Source of the DNA: JAJDGF01 sp031549325 | GTDB lineage: Bacteria > Bacillota > Clostridia > Christensenellales > Aristaeellaceae | Reading direction: 5' to 3' | Assembly (NCBI GenBank): GCA_031549325.1 | Contig: JAVBQA010000093.1 | Location: 1-18,578, forward strand | Length of the DNA stretch: 18,578 nt | Part shown: positions 8,171 to 16,073 of the stretch, one piece after another | Numbering within the stretch: position 1 is the first letter of the stretch | Layout of the letters: the number at the start of each line of letters is the position of its first letter | Notes under the pieces: model-generated | Told to the model about the DNA's origin: nothing | The model's input: only the letters and a program-made list of their open reading frames with translations | The model's database searches: none | Program-made: the position numbers and the translations under genes

Positions 8171-9931
8171 CTACACTCCTTCCGTGAGCGACTGCATCTG
8201 CGCATTCAGCTCGGCCTCAATGGCGTCGAATTGCTTGAGCTCATCCTCGGAAATGTACTTTGCGCGGCCGATGCGCTCGCGCACCGGGAGGGATGAAACG
8301 CGGCTCAGCTCGGCTCCGCGCGCAAGCGCCGCCTGGCCCTTGTTTTGGTAGTCCAGGATCAGCGACAGCATCCGGTATTGCTTGTCCAGCGAGGTGTAAG
8401 TGTCCACCTCGTCGAACGCGTTCTGGTGCAGGTAGTCCTCGCGGATCATGCGCGCCACCTCGAGGGTCAGCCGATCCTTGAAACTGAGCGCGTCCACGCC
8501 CACCAGGCGCACGATCTCTTCCAGTTCCGCCTCTTCCTGGAGCAGGCTCATGGCGCTTTGGCGCTTTTCGTTCCAGTCGGGCGCGGTGTTTTGGGAGAAC
8601 CAGTCGCTCATTCGGTCGACGTACAGGGAGTAGCTCTGCAGCCAGTCGATGGCCGGGAAATGGCGCTTATACGCAAGTCCTGCCGACAGGCCCCAAAACA
8701 CCTTCACGATGCGCAGCGTGGCCTGGGAGACAGGCTCGGAAATGTCGCCGCCGGGGGGCGACACGGCGCCGATGGCGGAAATCGCGCCGGTGCGGCCGTC
8801 CGATCCCAAACAATGCACCCAACCCGCTCGCTCATAAAACTCGGCGATGCGGCTGCCCAGGTACGCCGGATAGCCCTCCTCGCCGGGCATCTCCTCCAGG
8901 CGGCCCGACATCTCACGCAGCGCCTCTGCCCAGCGGGACGTGGAGTCGGCCATGATGGCGACCTTGTAGCCCATGTCCCGGAAGTACTCCGCGATGGTGA
9001 TGCCGGTGTAGATGGACGCCTCGCGCGCCGCCACGGGCATGTCGGAGGTGTTGGCGATCAACACGGTGCGCTTCATCAGCGACTCGCCGGTGCGCGGATC
9101 GTGCAGCTCGGGGAACTCCATCAGCACGTCGGTCATCTCGTTGCCGCGCTCGCCGCAGCCCACGTACACGATGATGTCGGCGTCGGCCCATTTGGCCAGC
9201 TGATGCTGCACAACCGTCTTGCCGCTGCCAAACGGGCCGGGAACGGCCGCCACGCCGCCGCGCGCGATGGGGAAAAAAGTATCGATGACGCGCTGCCCGG
9301 TGACCATGGGCTCATTGGGCGCGATCTTTTCCTTGTAGGGGCGGCCCCTGCGGACCGGCCATTTCTGAATCATGCTCAGCTCGCGGCTGCCGGAGGCGGT
9401 CTTGACTTTGGCCACCGTCTGCTCCACGGTGTACAGCCCGTCGCCCAGCCACTCGATCGTGCCCTCGACCCCCGGCGGCACCATGATCTTGTGAATGACC
9501 ACGGCGCTCTCCTGCACAGTGCCCAGCACGTCGCCGGCCGACACGTGTTCGCCAACCTTCGCGAACGGTTCAAACCGCCACTGTCTTTCGCGGTCCAGCG
9601 CGACCACGTCGATGCCGCGGGTGATGCGGTCGCCCGCCTTGGCGCGTATTTGCGTCAGCGGACGCTGAATGCCGTCGAAAATCGACTCGATCAGCCCAGG
9701 CCCAAGCTCGACCGACAGCGGCGCGCCGGTTGAAAACACCGGCTCGCCCGGGCCGAGGCCCGAGGTTTCTTCATAAACCTGAATCGAAGCGCGGCTGCCG
9801 CGCAGCTCGATGATCTCGCCGATCAGCCGCTGGTCAGACACGCGCACCACGTCGTACATCGTGGAATCGCCCATGTTGTCGGCAACGATCAGCGGGCCCG
9901 CGACCTTGGTGATGATTCCGTTGTTCAACAC
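8171..9931 (-). CDS. ntpA: V-type ATP synthase catalytic subunit A
   Basis: Catalytic subunit of the V1/A1 head. The 586 residues include the Walker A motif GPFGSGKT (232-239), the GERGNEM segment (260-266) carrying the catalytic glutamate region, and the roughly 75-residue 'non-homologous' insert (about 115-190) that distinguishes A from F-type beta and from B. The protein starts at GTG (9931), with AGAGGGG four bases before it; an adjacent TTG codon is a possible alternative. It lies 33 bases after subunit F and three before B. Confidence 0.97.
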   Translation of the reverse strand: MLNNGIITKVAGPLIVADNMGDSTMYDVVRVSDQRLIGEIIELRGSRASIQVYEETSGLGPGEPVFSTGAPLSVELGPGLIESIFDGIQRPLTQIRAKAGDRITRGIDVVALDRERQWRFEPFAKVGEHVSAGDVLGTVQESAVVIHKIMVPPGVEGTIEWLGDGLYTVEQTVAKVKTASGSRELSMIQKWPVRRGRPYKEKIAPNEPMVTGQRVIDTFFPIARGGVAAVPGPFGSGKTVVQHQLAKWADADIIVYVGCGERGNEMTDVLMEFPELHDPRTGESLMKRTVLIANTSDMPVAAREASIYTGITIAEYFRDMGYKVAIMADSTSRWAEALREMSGRLEEMPGEEGYPAYLGSRIAEFYERAGWVHCLGSDGRTGAISAIGAVSPPGGDISEPVSQATLRIVKVFWGLSAGLAYKRHFPAIDWLQSYSLYVDRMSDWFSQNTAPDWNEKRQSAMSLLQEEAELEEIVRLVGVDALSFKDRLTLEVARMIREDYLHQNAFDEVDTYTSLDKQYRMLSLILDYQNKGQAALARGAELSRVSSLPVRERIGRAKYISEDELKQFDAIEAELNAQMQSLTEGV

Positions 9932-9964
9932 GAATCCCCTCTTCTCTTTGGGTACTGCGCCGGA

Positions 9965-10291
9965 TCAGGCGTCGGTATTGGTAAACAGGATGTCGGCGCC
10001 CACGGCCTTCTCGACATTGGCGCGCACGCGCTCCATCCCGAGGCCCGTGCTGCCCATCTCCCCCGGAATCGGAATGATGGCCGGCAACACGCTGGTCCGG
10101 TAGCGGTCGATGGCTTCCGGGATCTGGACGGCGACATCCTCGGTGATGAAGATGACGGCCACGCCCTGTTCGGCCAGGGTAAACAGCGCCCTGCCGGCCT
10201 CGTCGCCCGAGGACACCGGCACAGCCTCGATCCCCAGCGCCTTGAAGGCCAGCACCGCTTCTCGGCTGCCGATGGCGGCTACTTTGGACAT
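9965..10291 (-). CDS. ntpG: V-type ATP synthase subunit F
   Basis: Small central-stalk subunit that binds subunit D and links the rotor to the head; this gene is called ntpG in E. hirae. The 108-residue protein has the Rossmann-like pattern of the family: 'KVAAIGSREAVLAFKALGI' at the start, 'GVAVIFITEDVA' (43-54) and the conserved 'IIPIPG' (72-77). ATG at 10291 is preceded by GGAGGAG. Confidence 0.95.
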   Translation of the reverse strand: MSKVAAIGSREAVLAFKALGIEAVPVSSGDEAGRALFTLAEQGVAVIFITEDVAVQIPEAIDRYRTSVLPAIIPIPGEMGSTGLGMERVRANVEKAVGADILFTNTDA

Positions 10292-10309
10292 GTGCTCTCC
10301 TCCAATCCA

Positions 10310-11293
10310 CTAGACATACAGCTCGCGCAGGCGCGCGTTTAGCACGTCTTGCGGCACCCGCGCGTTTTTGGCGGTGGCGATCAGGCGCACCACCGACGAC
10401 TCTCTCTCTGTGGCCAGCAGGTAGCCCACCAGCGGCAGCACACCGCCGATCTCGTTTTTGTGGGGGCGAATCAGCCCCATCAGCTGGTCGTCAGCGCGCC
10501 GCTCCAGCTGCGTCAGCGCCTGCGTGAGATCAGGCGCGGCCATGGATTCCGCGACGACGCCAGCATAGGGCCGCCTCCCGGTCAGGCGCGCGGCCTGCTC
10601 CGGATCCTCGGCCAGATGCGCCACCGCGTCCGGATCCAGCGCACCGCCCTCAATCAGCAATTCCCTGGCAAACGCGGCGCTTCTGCCCATTTTCGCGCAG
10701 CGCAGCGCGATCATAAGATTTGTCAACTCGAGCTTCTGCTGAAAATAGCTGTGCAGCGGCTCGGACTTCACGCGGGCGAGCCGATCCAAGATCATCTCGT
10801 ACATGGCCTTGTCCAGCCGCACATCCACAAACAGCGGATCCATCTGCACCGCGATGCGGCGCTCGATCTCCTGCATGGCGAGTTTCAGCGCGTCCGGCAG
10901 GTCGCTGTAGTTGTTTTCAAGCACCGCGCGCCGCAGCCGCTCCGGATCGAGGGTGCCGCAGGGCGACAGCTCGGCGTCCGCGATGCCCAGCACCCGCGAC
11001 TTGAGCAGCAGCTTCAGGTTCAGCGCGTCGTACTTCAGCAGGAAACAATCGGTCGCGTCCGGCTCGGGCGTTATGTCCTTCAAAAGCTCGCATGCCTCGG
11101 CCACGCGCCGGTCGGCCAGCCGAGCGATGTCGGCCTGGTCTTTTGCTTCGCCCCAGCCAAGTTCGACCAGAATCCTCGCCACGGCATCGGCCGACGGCGC
11201 GGATGTCAGCCGCTCCAGTGCTTGTCTGTTCATCAGGTTCTGCGCCAGCACCGCGATGCGGCCCACCGCGAACCCATGGCTTCTTTGAGGCAT
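10310..11293 (-). CDS. ntpC: V-type ATP synthase subunit C
   Basis: Subunit C (the homologue of eukaryotic subunit d) sits on the membrane rotor ring as a socket for the D/F shaft. The 327-residue, largely helical protein starts with 'HGFAVGRIAVLAQNLMNRQALERL' in the family manner and shows the three-fold repeated helical pattern with conserved 'DALNLKLLLKSRVLG' (near 130-145). ATG at 11293 lies three bases after the subunit E stop; GGGGAGG inside the end of the E gene serves as ribosome binding site. Confidence 0.93.
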   Translation of the reverse strand: MPQRSHGFAVGRIAVLAQNLMNRQALERLTSAPSADAVARILVELGWGEAKDQADIARLADRRVAEACELLKDITPEPDATDCFLLKYDALNLKLLLKSRVLGIADAELSPCGTLDPERLRRAVLENNYSDLPDALKLAMQEIERRIAVQMDPLFVDVRLDKAMYEMILDRLARVKSEPLHSYFQQKLELTNLMIALRCAKMGRSAAFARELLIEGGALDPDAVAHLAEDPEQAARLTGRRPYAGVVAESMAAPDLTQALTQLERRADDQLMGLIRPHKNEIGGVLPLVGYLLATERESSVVRLIATAKNARVPQDVLNARLRELYV

Positions 11294-11296
11294 GTG

Positions 11297-11893
11297 CTAC
11301 GCCTCCCCAAAAAGTAGTTTCGCCACCTCGGCCTCTAGGCCCGGCTTGCTCTGGCCGAGTACCGCCTCGTAGGAGCAGTTGGTCACGGCGCCCGCGCTGA
11401 TTAGCGCGAACCCGCCGCCGGTGGCATGCCGCTCGGGCCACAGCCGGACCGGCACGCGTCCCTTTTTCAGCAGCTCGGCGTTCACATCCGAGAAGAACGC
11501 GGCGTCAAACAGCGCCTCGTCCCCCGCCTCAAACGCCACGGCCTCCCCGCCCTGCGCGACGGACAGCAGCAGCTTTTTGTTGTAAGCGCGGCGCTGTTCC
11601 AGCGGCATGTTGCGCATGCCCGCCAGCGCGGTATCGAACACCTGCTCGATCACCTCGCGCTTGGCGCCAAGCAGCGCCTTTTTTTGGTCCAGCTCGGCCA
11701 TGCGCAGCATGCGGCTGCGCTGAAGATCACAGTCCTCGGCGATCTTGCGTTCGGAAGCCGCGCGCTTTTGAGCCAGGGCGGCCTCGGTCTTCTTGCGCAT
11801 ATCCTGGGCGCGCTCGTGCGCGTCGGCCAGCGTGTGCGCCGCGGCGGCGCGCGCATCGTCCAGGATCTTTTGGGAAATGGCATCCGCATTCAT
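11297..11893 (-). CDS. ntpE: V-type ATP synthase subunit E
   Basis: Peripheral-stalk (stator) subunit that pairs with the G/H coiled coil and holds the head against rotation. The 198-residue protein has a long charged alanine-rich helix (1-90, with 'ILDDARAAAAHTLADAHERAQDMRKK') and a C-terminal globular domain ('GGFALISAGAVTNCSYEAVL', about 159-178) typical of E subunits. Start ATG 11893 with AAGGGGG upstream. Confidence 0.92.
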   Translation of the reverse strand: MNADAISQKILDDARAAAAHTLADAHERAQDMRKKTEAALAQKRAASERKIAEDCDLQRSRMLRMAELDQKKALLGAKREVIEQVFDTALAGMRNMPLEQRRAYNKKLLLSVAQGGEAVAFEAGDEALFDAAFFSDVNAELLKKGRVPVRLWPERHATGGGFALISAGAVTNCSYEAVLGQSKPGLEAEVAKLLFGEA

Positions 11894-11921
11894 CGGTCAG
11901 GTCCCCCTTCTCGGCGCGGCA

Positions 11922-12401
11922 TTAGATCTGCGTGAACCACACCATCAAGAACGACGCCAGCAGCGCCAGCACCGCATAGGTCTCAACCATGACGGCGATG
12001 GAGATGCCCTGGCCGCCCGCGTCGGCGCGCTTGCCCAGCAGGCAGATGCCAGCCGCAGCCGCCCTGCCCTGGTAGATCGCCGAAAACAGCCCGACGACGC
12101 CCACCGGCAGGCAACCCATCAGGATCAAAAGGCCCTGCGTCATCGTGAGGTCTAGCATGCCGCCAAAGACGTTGATCTTGAGCAGCACGATGAATCCAAT
12201 CAGAAAGCCATAGATACCCTGCGTACCGGGCAGCAGCTGCAAAACCAAGGCCTGTCCAAACAGGTCGGGTTTTTCGGAAATCACGCCCGCCGCCTGCTCG
12301 CCGGCGATGCCCACGCCCTTGGCCGAGCCCACACCCGCCAGAAACACCGCAACCGCCGCGCCCATCAGCGCCAGAACCTGGCCAATCTGCAAACCTTCCA
12401 T
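11922..12401 (-). CDS. ntpK: V-type ATP synthase membrane rotor subunit K, Na+-binding type
   Basis: Membrane rotor-ring subunit that carries the transported ion. The 159-residue protein has four transmembrane helices in two hairpins, the V-type double-length form. The four-helix product keeps one carboxylate, E140 in helix 4 (VETYAVL). Residues L57, T60 and Q61 (motif LPGTQ in helix 2) and Q111 in helix 3 complete the set that coordinates Na+ in E. hirae NtpK (there L61, T64, Q65, Q110 and E139, as I recall), and the Q-to-E distance of 29 is the same. This predicts a sodium-coupled enzyme. The ATG at 12401 is chosen over the frame start at 12470 because GAGGAGG lies before it and homologues begin here. 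Confidence 0.95.
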   Translation of the reverse strand: MEGLQIGQVLALMGAAVAVFLAGVGSAKGVGIAGEQAAGVISEKPDLFGQALVLQLLPGTQGIYGFLIGFIVLLKINVFGGMLDLTMTQGLLILMGCLPVGVVGLFSAIYQGRAAAAGICLLGKRADAGGQGISIAVMVETYAVLALLASFLMVWFTQI

Positions 12402-12447
12402 CAAACAACATCCTCCTCTTGTTGGTCTTTGCTTATGCAATCCGCCG

Positions 12448-14370
12448 TTACGCCGCGACATCGTCCTCATCCGCTCCGCCCACTATGTCCACATAGCGCG
12501 TGTTGGCGCAAAACGGTACGAAGTCGTGACCGCCGGATTCGTAGAATTTCCCGAAAAACTCGATAAACTGCAGCCTGCAGCTGTGAACATACGCGCCCAG
12601 CGCATTGATCATCAGGTTGAATGTGTGTCCAACCACCAGCAGGATGACCGCAAACACCCAGCCCACACCGCTCATCATCATGGACGCCAGCGTGTTAAAC
12701 ACCATGCCGATCACGCCGGTCGCCAGCCCCATGCCAAAGAGCCGGGCATACGAGAGAATGTCGGACACGAATCCAGAGATGCCGTACAGCGCGCCCAGCC
12801 CGGAGAGGAGCCGCTTAAACGGATTCTTCTGTGCGCGGCCCGCCATCAGCAGAATGATCAGCACGCCCGCGCCGGCCATCACGCCGCCCACGGTGGTATT
12901 GACCGCCAGCAGCCCCAATCCGATCAACAGCAACATCCAGCTGACCTGATCATACACCGCGTCCAAGGCTTTGCCCCGCCTGATGTTCATGTAGGCCGCC
13001 ATTCCCATGCCCACGAAAATGTGCACCACGCCAATGCACAGGCACAAAACCACCATCATCAGCGGCTCGTCCATTGGCGCGAACAGCAGCGGCGGAATGC
13101 CCTCGATGGAAAACCAGCCGCCGTACATCGCGCCCCAGAACACGGTGGACAGGCCGCCCATCATCAGGATGAACGCCATCTTGCCCATGGCCGACTTTCT
13201 GCCCAGCTTGTGGAACAGGTAGCCCGCGCCCAATCCCAGCAGGATGCCGTAGCCCGCGTCGGACACCATCATCCCGAAAAAGCAGATCCAGAACGGCATC
13301 ATCATGAGCGTAGGATCCAGGCCGTGGGGATCGGGCATCGAGAACATTTTGACGATGGTCTCAAACGGTGAAACCGCGCTCATGTTGCGCAGCATCGTGG
13401 GCGGCTTCTCGTCCTCCCCGGGATCGGAGAACTCCAGCTCGCACAGCGGCGCCACCCGCTTCAGCTCCCTTTCAATCCGCTCGCACTCGGGCGCCGGCGC
13501 CCAGCCGTTCAGCAAAAACGCTGCCCGGGTGGACTGCACTCGCGTCCCCGCCGCCAGCTGGTCGCGCTCCACCGCCACGGTATCCCGCAGCAGCCGCAGC
13601 ATGGGCAGCTGGTCGGCCAGGCTCTCCGCCTCGCGGCTCAGCTGGCCGCGCACCTCGTCGATGCGGGCGATGCGCCCCTGCAGCTGATCCAGCTGCAGCG
13701 AGGGCAGCCCTTGCGCGTCGGGAAAACTGACGCGCGCGGCGTCGATCCGTTTGATCAGCTCCTCAAGCCCCGTGGCCGCGTCGTTATGCGCCGCCACCAG
13801 CAGGTTCACCGAATCCGTGGATCTTGAAATCTCTTCAAACAGCGCCGTGCCCAGCGCGGACAGCCCGTCCTCGAAGTCGGAAAAGCGCCGCAGGGGCACG
13901 CTCAGCAGCGTCAGCGCACAGGTCTTGGTCGGCCCGATTTTGTTCAGCGGCGCGTTCAGGTTGGCCCACGGACTCAGCTGCTCGATCTGCGCGCGGGCGC
14001 GCGCCTCTTGCGCGCGCAAATCGCCCCGCGTGCGCTCAATCTCCTCGAGCCGCGCCACCGCTTCCATCAGCTCGCCCTTGCTGGCCAGCGCGCTCTGGAT
14101 CTGCTCCGATCCTACCGCGCGCCGCCCGTCCAGCATGCCCGGCTTGTGCTTATCAAACGGCGCCAGCCGCTGAATCGTCAGATCCAACCGGTCGATCTGC
14201 CTCTGCAGATCAGCCAGCCGCGCCTGCTCGTGCTCGACAAACGAAGCGCGTCCCTGCTGGTCGCTCTCGTTGACCTGCACGCAGCCGAGCCTCTGCATTT
14301 TTTTCATTAGCCGCGCCTTGTCCTGGTTCAGGCCAAGCAGCGCGATCCGTTTCATCTCAACGATTGCCAT
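12448..14370 (-). CDS. ntpI: V-type ATP synthase membrane stator subunit I
   Basis: Subunit I (a) provides the two half-channels for the ion and anchors the peripheral stalks. The 640-residue protein has the usual two-part form: a soluble N-terminal half (1-320) with long coiled coils, and a C-terminal half (about 345-605) with seven to eight membrane helices. The essential channel arginine is visible as R599 in 'VHSCRLQFIEFFGKFYE', the most conserved motif of the family. The start overlaps the end of the G/H gene by 14 bases (AAAGGG precedes it), indicating coupling; an ATG five codons later is possible. Confidence 0.95.
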   Translation of the reverse strand: MAIVEMKRIALLGLNQDKARLMKKMQRLGCVQVNESDQQGRASFVEHEQARLADLQRQIDRLDLTIQRLAPFDKHKPGMLDGRRAVGSEQIQSALASKGELMEAVARLEEIERTRGDLRAQEARARAQIEQLSPWANLNAPLNKIGPTKTCALTLLSVPLRRFSDFEDGLSALGTALFEEISRSTDSVNLLVAAHNDAATGLEELIKRIDAARVSFPDAQGLPSLQLDQLQGRIARIDEVRGQLSREAESLADQLPMLRLLRDTVAVERDQLAAGTRVQSTRAAFLLNGWAPAPECERIERELKRVAPLCELEFSDPGEDEKPPTMLRNMSAVSPFETIVKMFSMPDPHGLDPTLMMMPFWICFFGMMVSDAGYGILLGLGAGYLFHKLGRKSAMGKMAFILMMGGLSTVFWGAMYGGWFSIEGIPPLLFAPMDEPLMMVVLCLCIGVVHIFVGMGMAAYMNIRRGKALDAVYDQVSWMLLLIGLGLLAVNTTVGGVMAGAGVLIILLMAGRAQKNPFKRLLSGLGALYGISGFVSDILSYARLFGMGLATGVIGMVFNTLASMMMSGVGWVFAVILLVVGHTFNLMINALGAYVHSCRLQFIEFFGKFYESGGHDFVPFCANTRYVDIVGGADEDDVAA

Positions 14371-14707
14371 TGCCTACGACCCTTTCAAACACGGTCCGGC
14401 CGGCCTGAGAAACCCGCGCCTGCGCGGTGCGCTTGAGCGCCTCACGCTCGCCCTCGCGGCGCAGCTCCAGCGCCTTGATCTCGTCCTGGGTGCTGATACG
14501 CGCCTCCTCAAGGCGGCGGGCCGCCGCGTCGTGCATGTCGCGCAGGGCCTGCCTCTCCATCTGGATGTTGGCTTCCTCCACCGACTTCAGGATCTCGCGC
14601 GCCTCGCGCTGCGCCTGCTTTTGGATCTCCTCCGCCTGGCGCTCCGCCTGCTCGATCTGCTCGAGCAATGTGTTCTGCAAGCTGCTCACCTCGCAAATGA
14701 TGTTCAT
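14357..14707 (-). CDS. ntpF: V-type ATP synthase peripheral stalk subunit G/H (NtpF-like)
   Basis: First ATPase gene of the operon. The 116-residue product is almost wholly a charged coiled coil ('EQIEQAERQAEEIQKQAQREAREIL', in pieces from residue 16), with no signal peptide or membrane helix, as expected for the G/H half of the E-G stator stalk. Family assignment rests on composition, length and position ahead of subunit I, the same place as ntpF in E. hirae. The ATG at 14707 overlaps the TGA of an upstream 25-codon ORF (ATGA). Its own ribosome binding site (TAGGAA, about 10 bases off) is weak; a TTG at codon 10 after GAGGTGA is an alternative start. Confidence 0.8.
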   Translation of the reverse strand: MNIICEVSSLQNTLLEQIEQAERQAEEIQKQAQREAREILKSVEEANIQMERQALRDMHDAAARRLEEARISTQDEIKALELRREGEREALKRTAQARVSQAGRTVFERVVGNGNR

Positions 14708-14781
14708 GCCGCGAATTTCCTAGAAACAGTCGGCTCCGCGCTCCCAGCGGGGCGGGCGTTGATCGACCCTGCCTCCCGCAT
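14704..14781 (-). CDS. Candidate 25-codon leader ORF coupled to the ATPase operon
   Basis: A short frame opens with ATG at 14781 just after a perfect AGGAGG (14785-14790; spacing only three bases) and ends TGA at 14704, overlapping the ATG of the G/H gene by ATGA. The 25-residue peptide starts MREAGSINARPAG, is basic, and matches no family I know. Its value may lie in delivering ribosomes to the weakly preceded G/H start. It could be a chance frame next to a leftover Shine-Dalgarno site. Confidence 0.35.
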   Translation of the reverse strand: MREAGSINARPAGSAEPTVSRKFAA

Positions 14782-14790
14782 GAGCCTCCT

Positions 14791-14837
14791 GTGATCGCTG
14801 GGGCGATTGCCGCTCGCGCGTTCGGCCCCAGAATCAC
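14791..14837 (-). other. Long hairpin between upp and the ATPase operon
   Basis: Arms GTGAT + CTGGGGC and GCCCCAG + ATCAC (14791-14795, 14798-14804 / 14825-14831, 14833-14837) give 12 paired bases with a 2-by-1 internal loop and a 20-nt apical loop. It begins five bases after the upp stop and ends directly before AGGAGG. There is no T-tract, so it is unlikely to be an intrinsic terminator; it may protect or process the message or attenuate expression downstream. Confidence 0.55.
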
Positions 14838-14842
14838 ATGCG

Positions 14843-15472
14843 CTACTTGGTGCCGAACAAGCGGTCCCCGGCGTCCCCCAAGCCCGGCACGATATAGCCG
14901 TGCTCATTCAGCCTCTCATCGACGACCGCGATGTAGATGTCCACGTCCGGGTGCTGCTGCTGCACCAGCGAGATGCCTTCGGGCGCGCCGATCAGACACA
15001 TCAGCTTGATGGCGTTGCAGCCGCGCGCCTTCAAAAAGTCGATCGCCGCCGCGGCCGAGCCGCCGGTGGCCAGCATCGGATCCACCACGATCAGCTCGCG
15101 CTCCTGCACGTCCGGCGGCAGCTTGCAGTAATACTCCACGGGCTTGAGGGTCTGCGGATCGCGGTACAGCCCGATATGCCCCACCTTGGCCGCCGGCACC
15201 AGCGACATGATGCCGTCCACCATGCCCAATCCCGCGCGCAGAATCGGAACAACGCCCAGCTTCTTGCCTGCGATCACTTTCGTGGTGCACTTGCAGATGG
15301 GCGTTTCAATCTCGACGTCTTTCAGGGGCAAGTCTCGGGTGACCTCGTAGGCCATCAGCATGGCGACCTCGTTGAGCAGGTCACGAAAATCCTTGCTGCC
15401 GGTTTGCTTGTCGCGCATCAGCGAAACCTTGTGCTGAATCAGCGGGTGGTCAACCACAAAAACCTTGCTCAT
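14843..15472 (-). CDS. upp: Uracil phosphoribosyltransferase
   Basis: Pyrimidine-salvage enzyme converting uracil + PRPP to UMP + PPi in the cytosol. The 209 residues match the family length. The PRPP-binding loop DPMLATGGSA (131-140), 'VPILRAGLGM' (75-84) and the uracil-binding C-terminal 'YIVPGLGDAGDRLFGT' (193-208) are all present. ATG at 15472 is preceded by GGAGGGG five bases away; an in-frame ATG at 15496 has no site. A strong promoter lies 33 bases upstream of the start. No terminator follows, so transcription may continue into the ATPase genes. Confidence 0.97.
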   Translation of the reverse strand: MSKVFVVDHPLIQHKVSLMRDKQTGSKDFRDLLNEVAMLMAYEVTRDLPLKDVEIETPICKCTTKVIAGKKLGVVPILRAGLGMVDGIMSLVPAAKVGHIGLYRDPQTLKPVEYYCKLPPDVQERELIVVDPMLATGGSAAAAIDFLKARGCNAIKLMCLIGAPEGISLVQQQHPDVDIYIAVVDERLNEHGYIVPGLGDAGDRLFGTK

Positions 15473-15504
15473 TCGTACCCCTCCAACATTATGCAATTAA
15501 GGTG

Positions 15505-15533
15505 ATTATACCCGATTCCCGTCAGAAATACAA
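15505..15533 (-). promoter_or_regulatory. Sigma-A-type promoter of upp (and probably the ATPase operon)
   Basis: On the minus strand TTGTAT (15528-15533) and TATAAT (15505-15510) are separated by exactly 17 bases, in an AT-rich intergenic region. The leader to the upp ATG is about 26 bases, too short for a classical attenuator. Confidence 0.8.
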
Positions 15534-15596
15534 TTACAAAATCAATAATTTTGAGCCGTCTACAAAAATTGTTTGTATTTCGTGTGAACTTTCTTG

Positions 15597-15629
15597 AAAA
15601 AAGCGGGCGGCCCGATGTGGGTCGCCCGC
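15597..15629 (-). terminator. Rho-independent terminator of the DtxR-family gene
   Basis: Three bases after the regulator's stop, the minus strand folds into a GC-rich stem: 7 bp (15623-15629 with 15603-15609), a 1-by-1 mismatch, 3 more bp, and a 5-nt loop, followed by six T residues (15597-15602). Confidence 0.92.
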
Positions 15630-15632
15630 CGC

Positions 15633-16007
15633 TCAGTTTGCGCGAATTCTCGCCACGTGCTCCTTGATCTTCTCGAAGCTGATCTGGCTGATGACATGCT
15701 CGATGCGGCAGGCGTCGTCCATGGCGGTCTGCTCCTCTACGCCCAGCAGCGTCAGAAACTCTGTCAGCAACAGATGGCGCTCGTAAACCTGCTCAGCCAG
15801 CGCCCGGCCCGCCTCGGTCAGGTGGATCCCGCCGCTGTCGTCCACCGTGATGAGCAGCGCCGCCCGCAGATTGCTCATGGCCACGCTGACCGACGGCTTG
15901 CTGAACTCCATATGATTCGCGATGTCGATGGATCTCACAAACCCGTTCTGCTTGGTCAGCACCAAAATGGCCTCCAGGTAGTTCTCCTTGGATTCCTGAA
16001 CGCGCAT
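15633..16007 (-). CDS. DtxR-family metal-dependent regulator with iron-type Cys site
   Basis: A 124-residue DNA-binding regulator. Residues 5-60 are the winged helix ('VRSIDIANHMEFSKPSVSVAMSNL' region, 24-47, is the recognition part) and 65-120 the dimerisation domain; there is no SH3-like third domain, as in MntR. Aligning by eye, the metal ligands are N9, E12, H78, C100, E103 and H104. The C-x2-E-H arrangement resembles the primary site of DtxR/IdeR (C102, E105, H106), whereas Mn-selective MntR has Glu in place of Cys, so Fe2+ sensing is more likely than Mn2+; Asn at position 9 is a common clostridial variant as far as I recall. ATG at 16007 has GAGGTGA six bases upstream. It is divergent from the flavodiiron reductase and may regulate it and iron uptake genes elsewhere. 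Confidence 0.9.
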   Translation of the reverse strand: MRVQESKENYLEAILVLTKQNGFVRSIDIANHMEFSKPSVSVAMSNLRAALLITVDDSGGIHLTEAGRALAEQVYERHLLLTEFLTLLGVEEQTAMDDACRIEHVISQISFEKIKEHVARIRAN

Positions 16008-16029
16008 TGCAAATCACCTCTCATCTGCC

Positions 16030-16058
16030 AGTATACCACAGTTTGCTTTTAATGAAAA
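16030..16058 (-). promoter_or_regulatory. Promoter of the DtxR-family gene
   Basis: Minus-strand TTTTCA (16053-16058), 17-base spacer, TATACT (16030-16035) with a TG extension before the -10. Start codon lies 23 bases downstream of the -10. Confidence 0.65.
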
Positions 16059-16073
16059 CCCCACGGACTCGTG

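Noticed and set aside
8345..9733. 462-codon plus-strand frame opposite ntpA
   Set aside because: Shadow frame of the catalytic subunit gene; no ribosome site, low-complexity composition, no motifs.
12307..13371. 354-codon plus-strand frame opposite ntpK/ntpI
   Set aside because: His/Gln-rich antisense shadow of membrane-helix codons; no start signal.
14791..14837. Hairpin after upp read as an intrinsic terminator
   Set aside because: No T-tract follows on the minus strand; AGGAGG comes directly after the stem.
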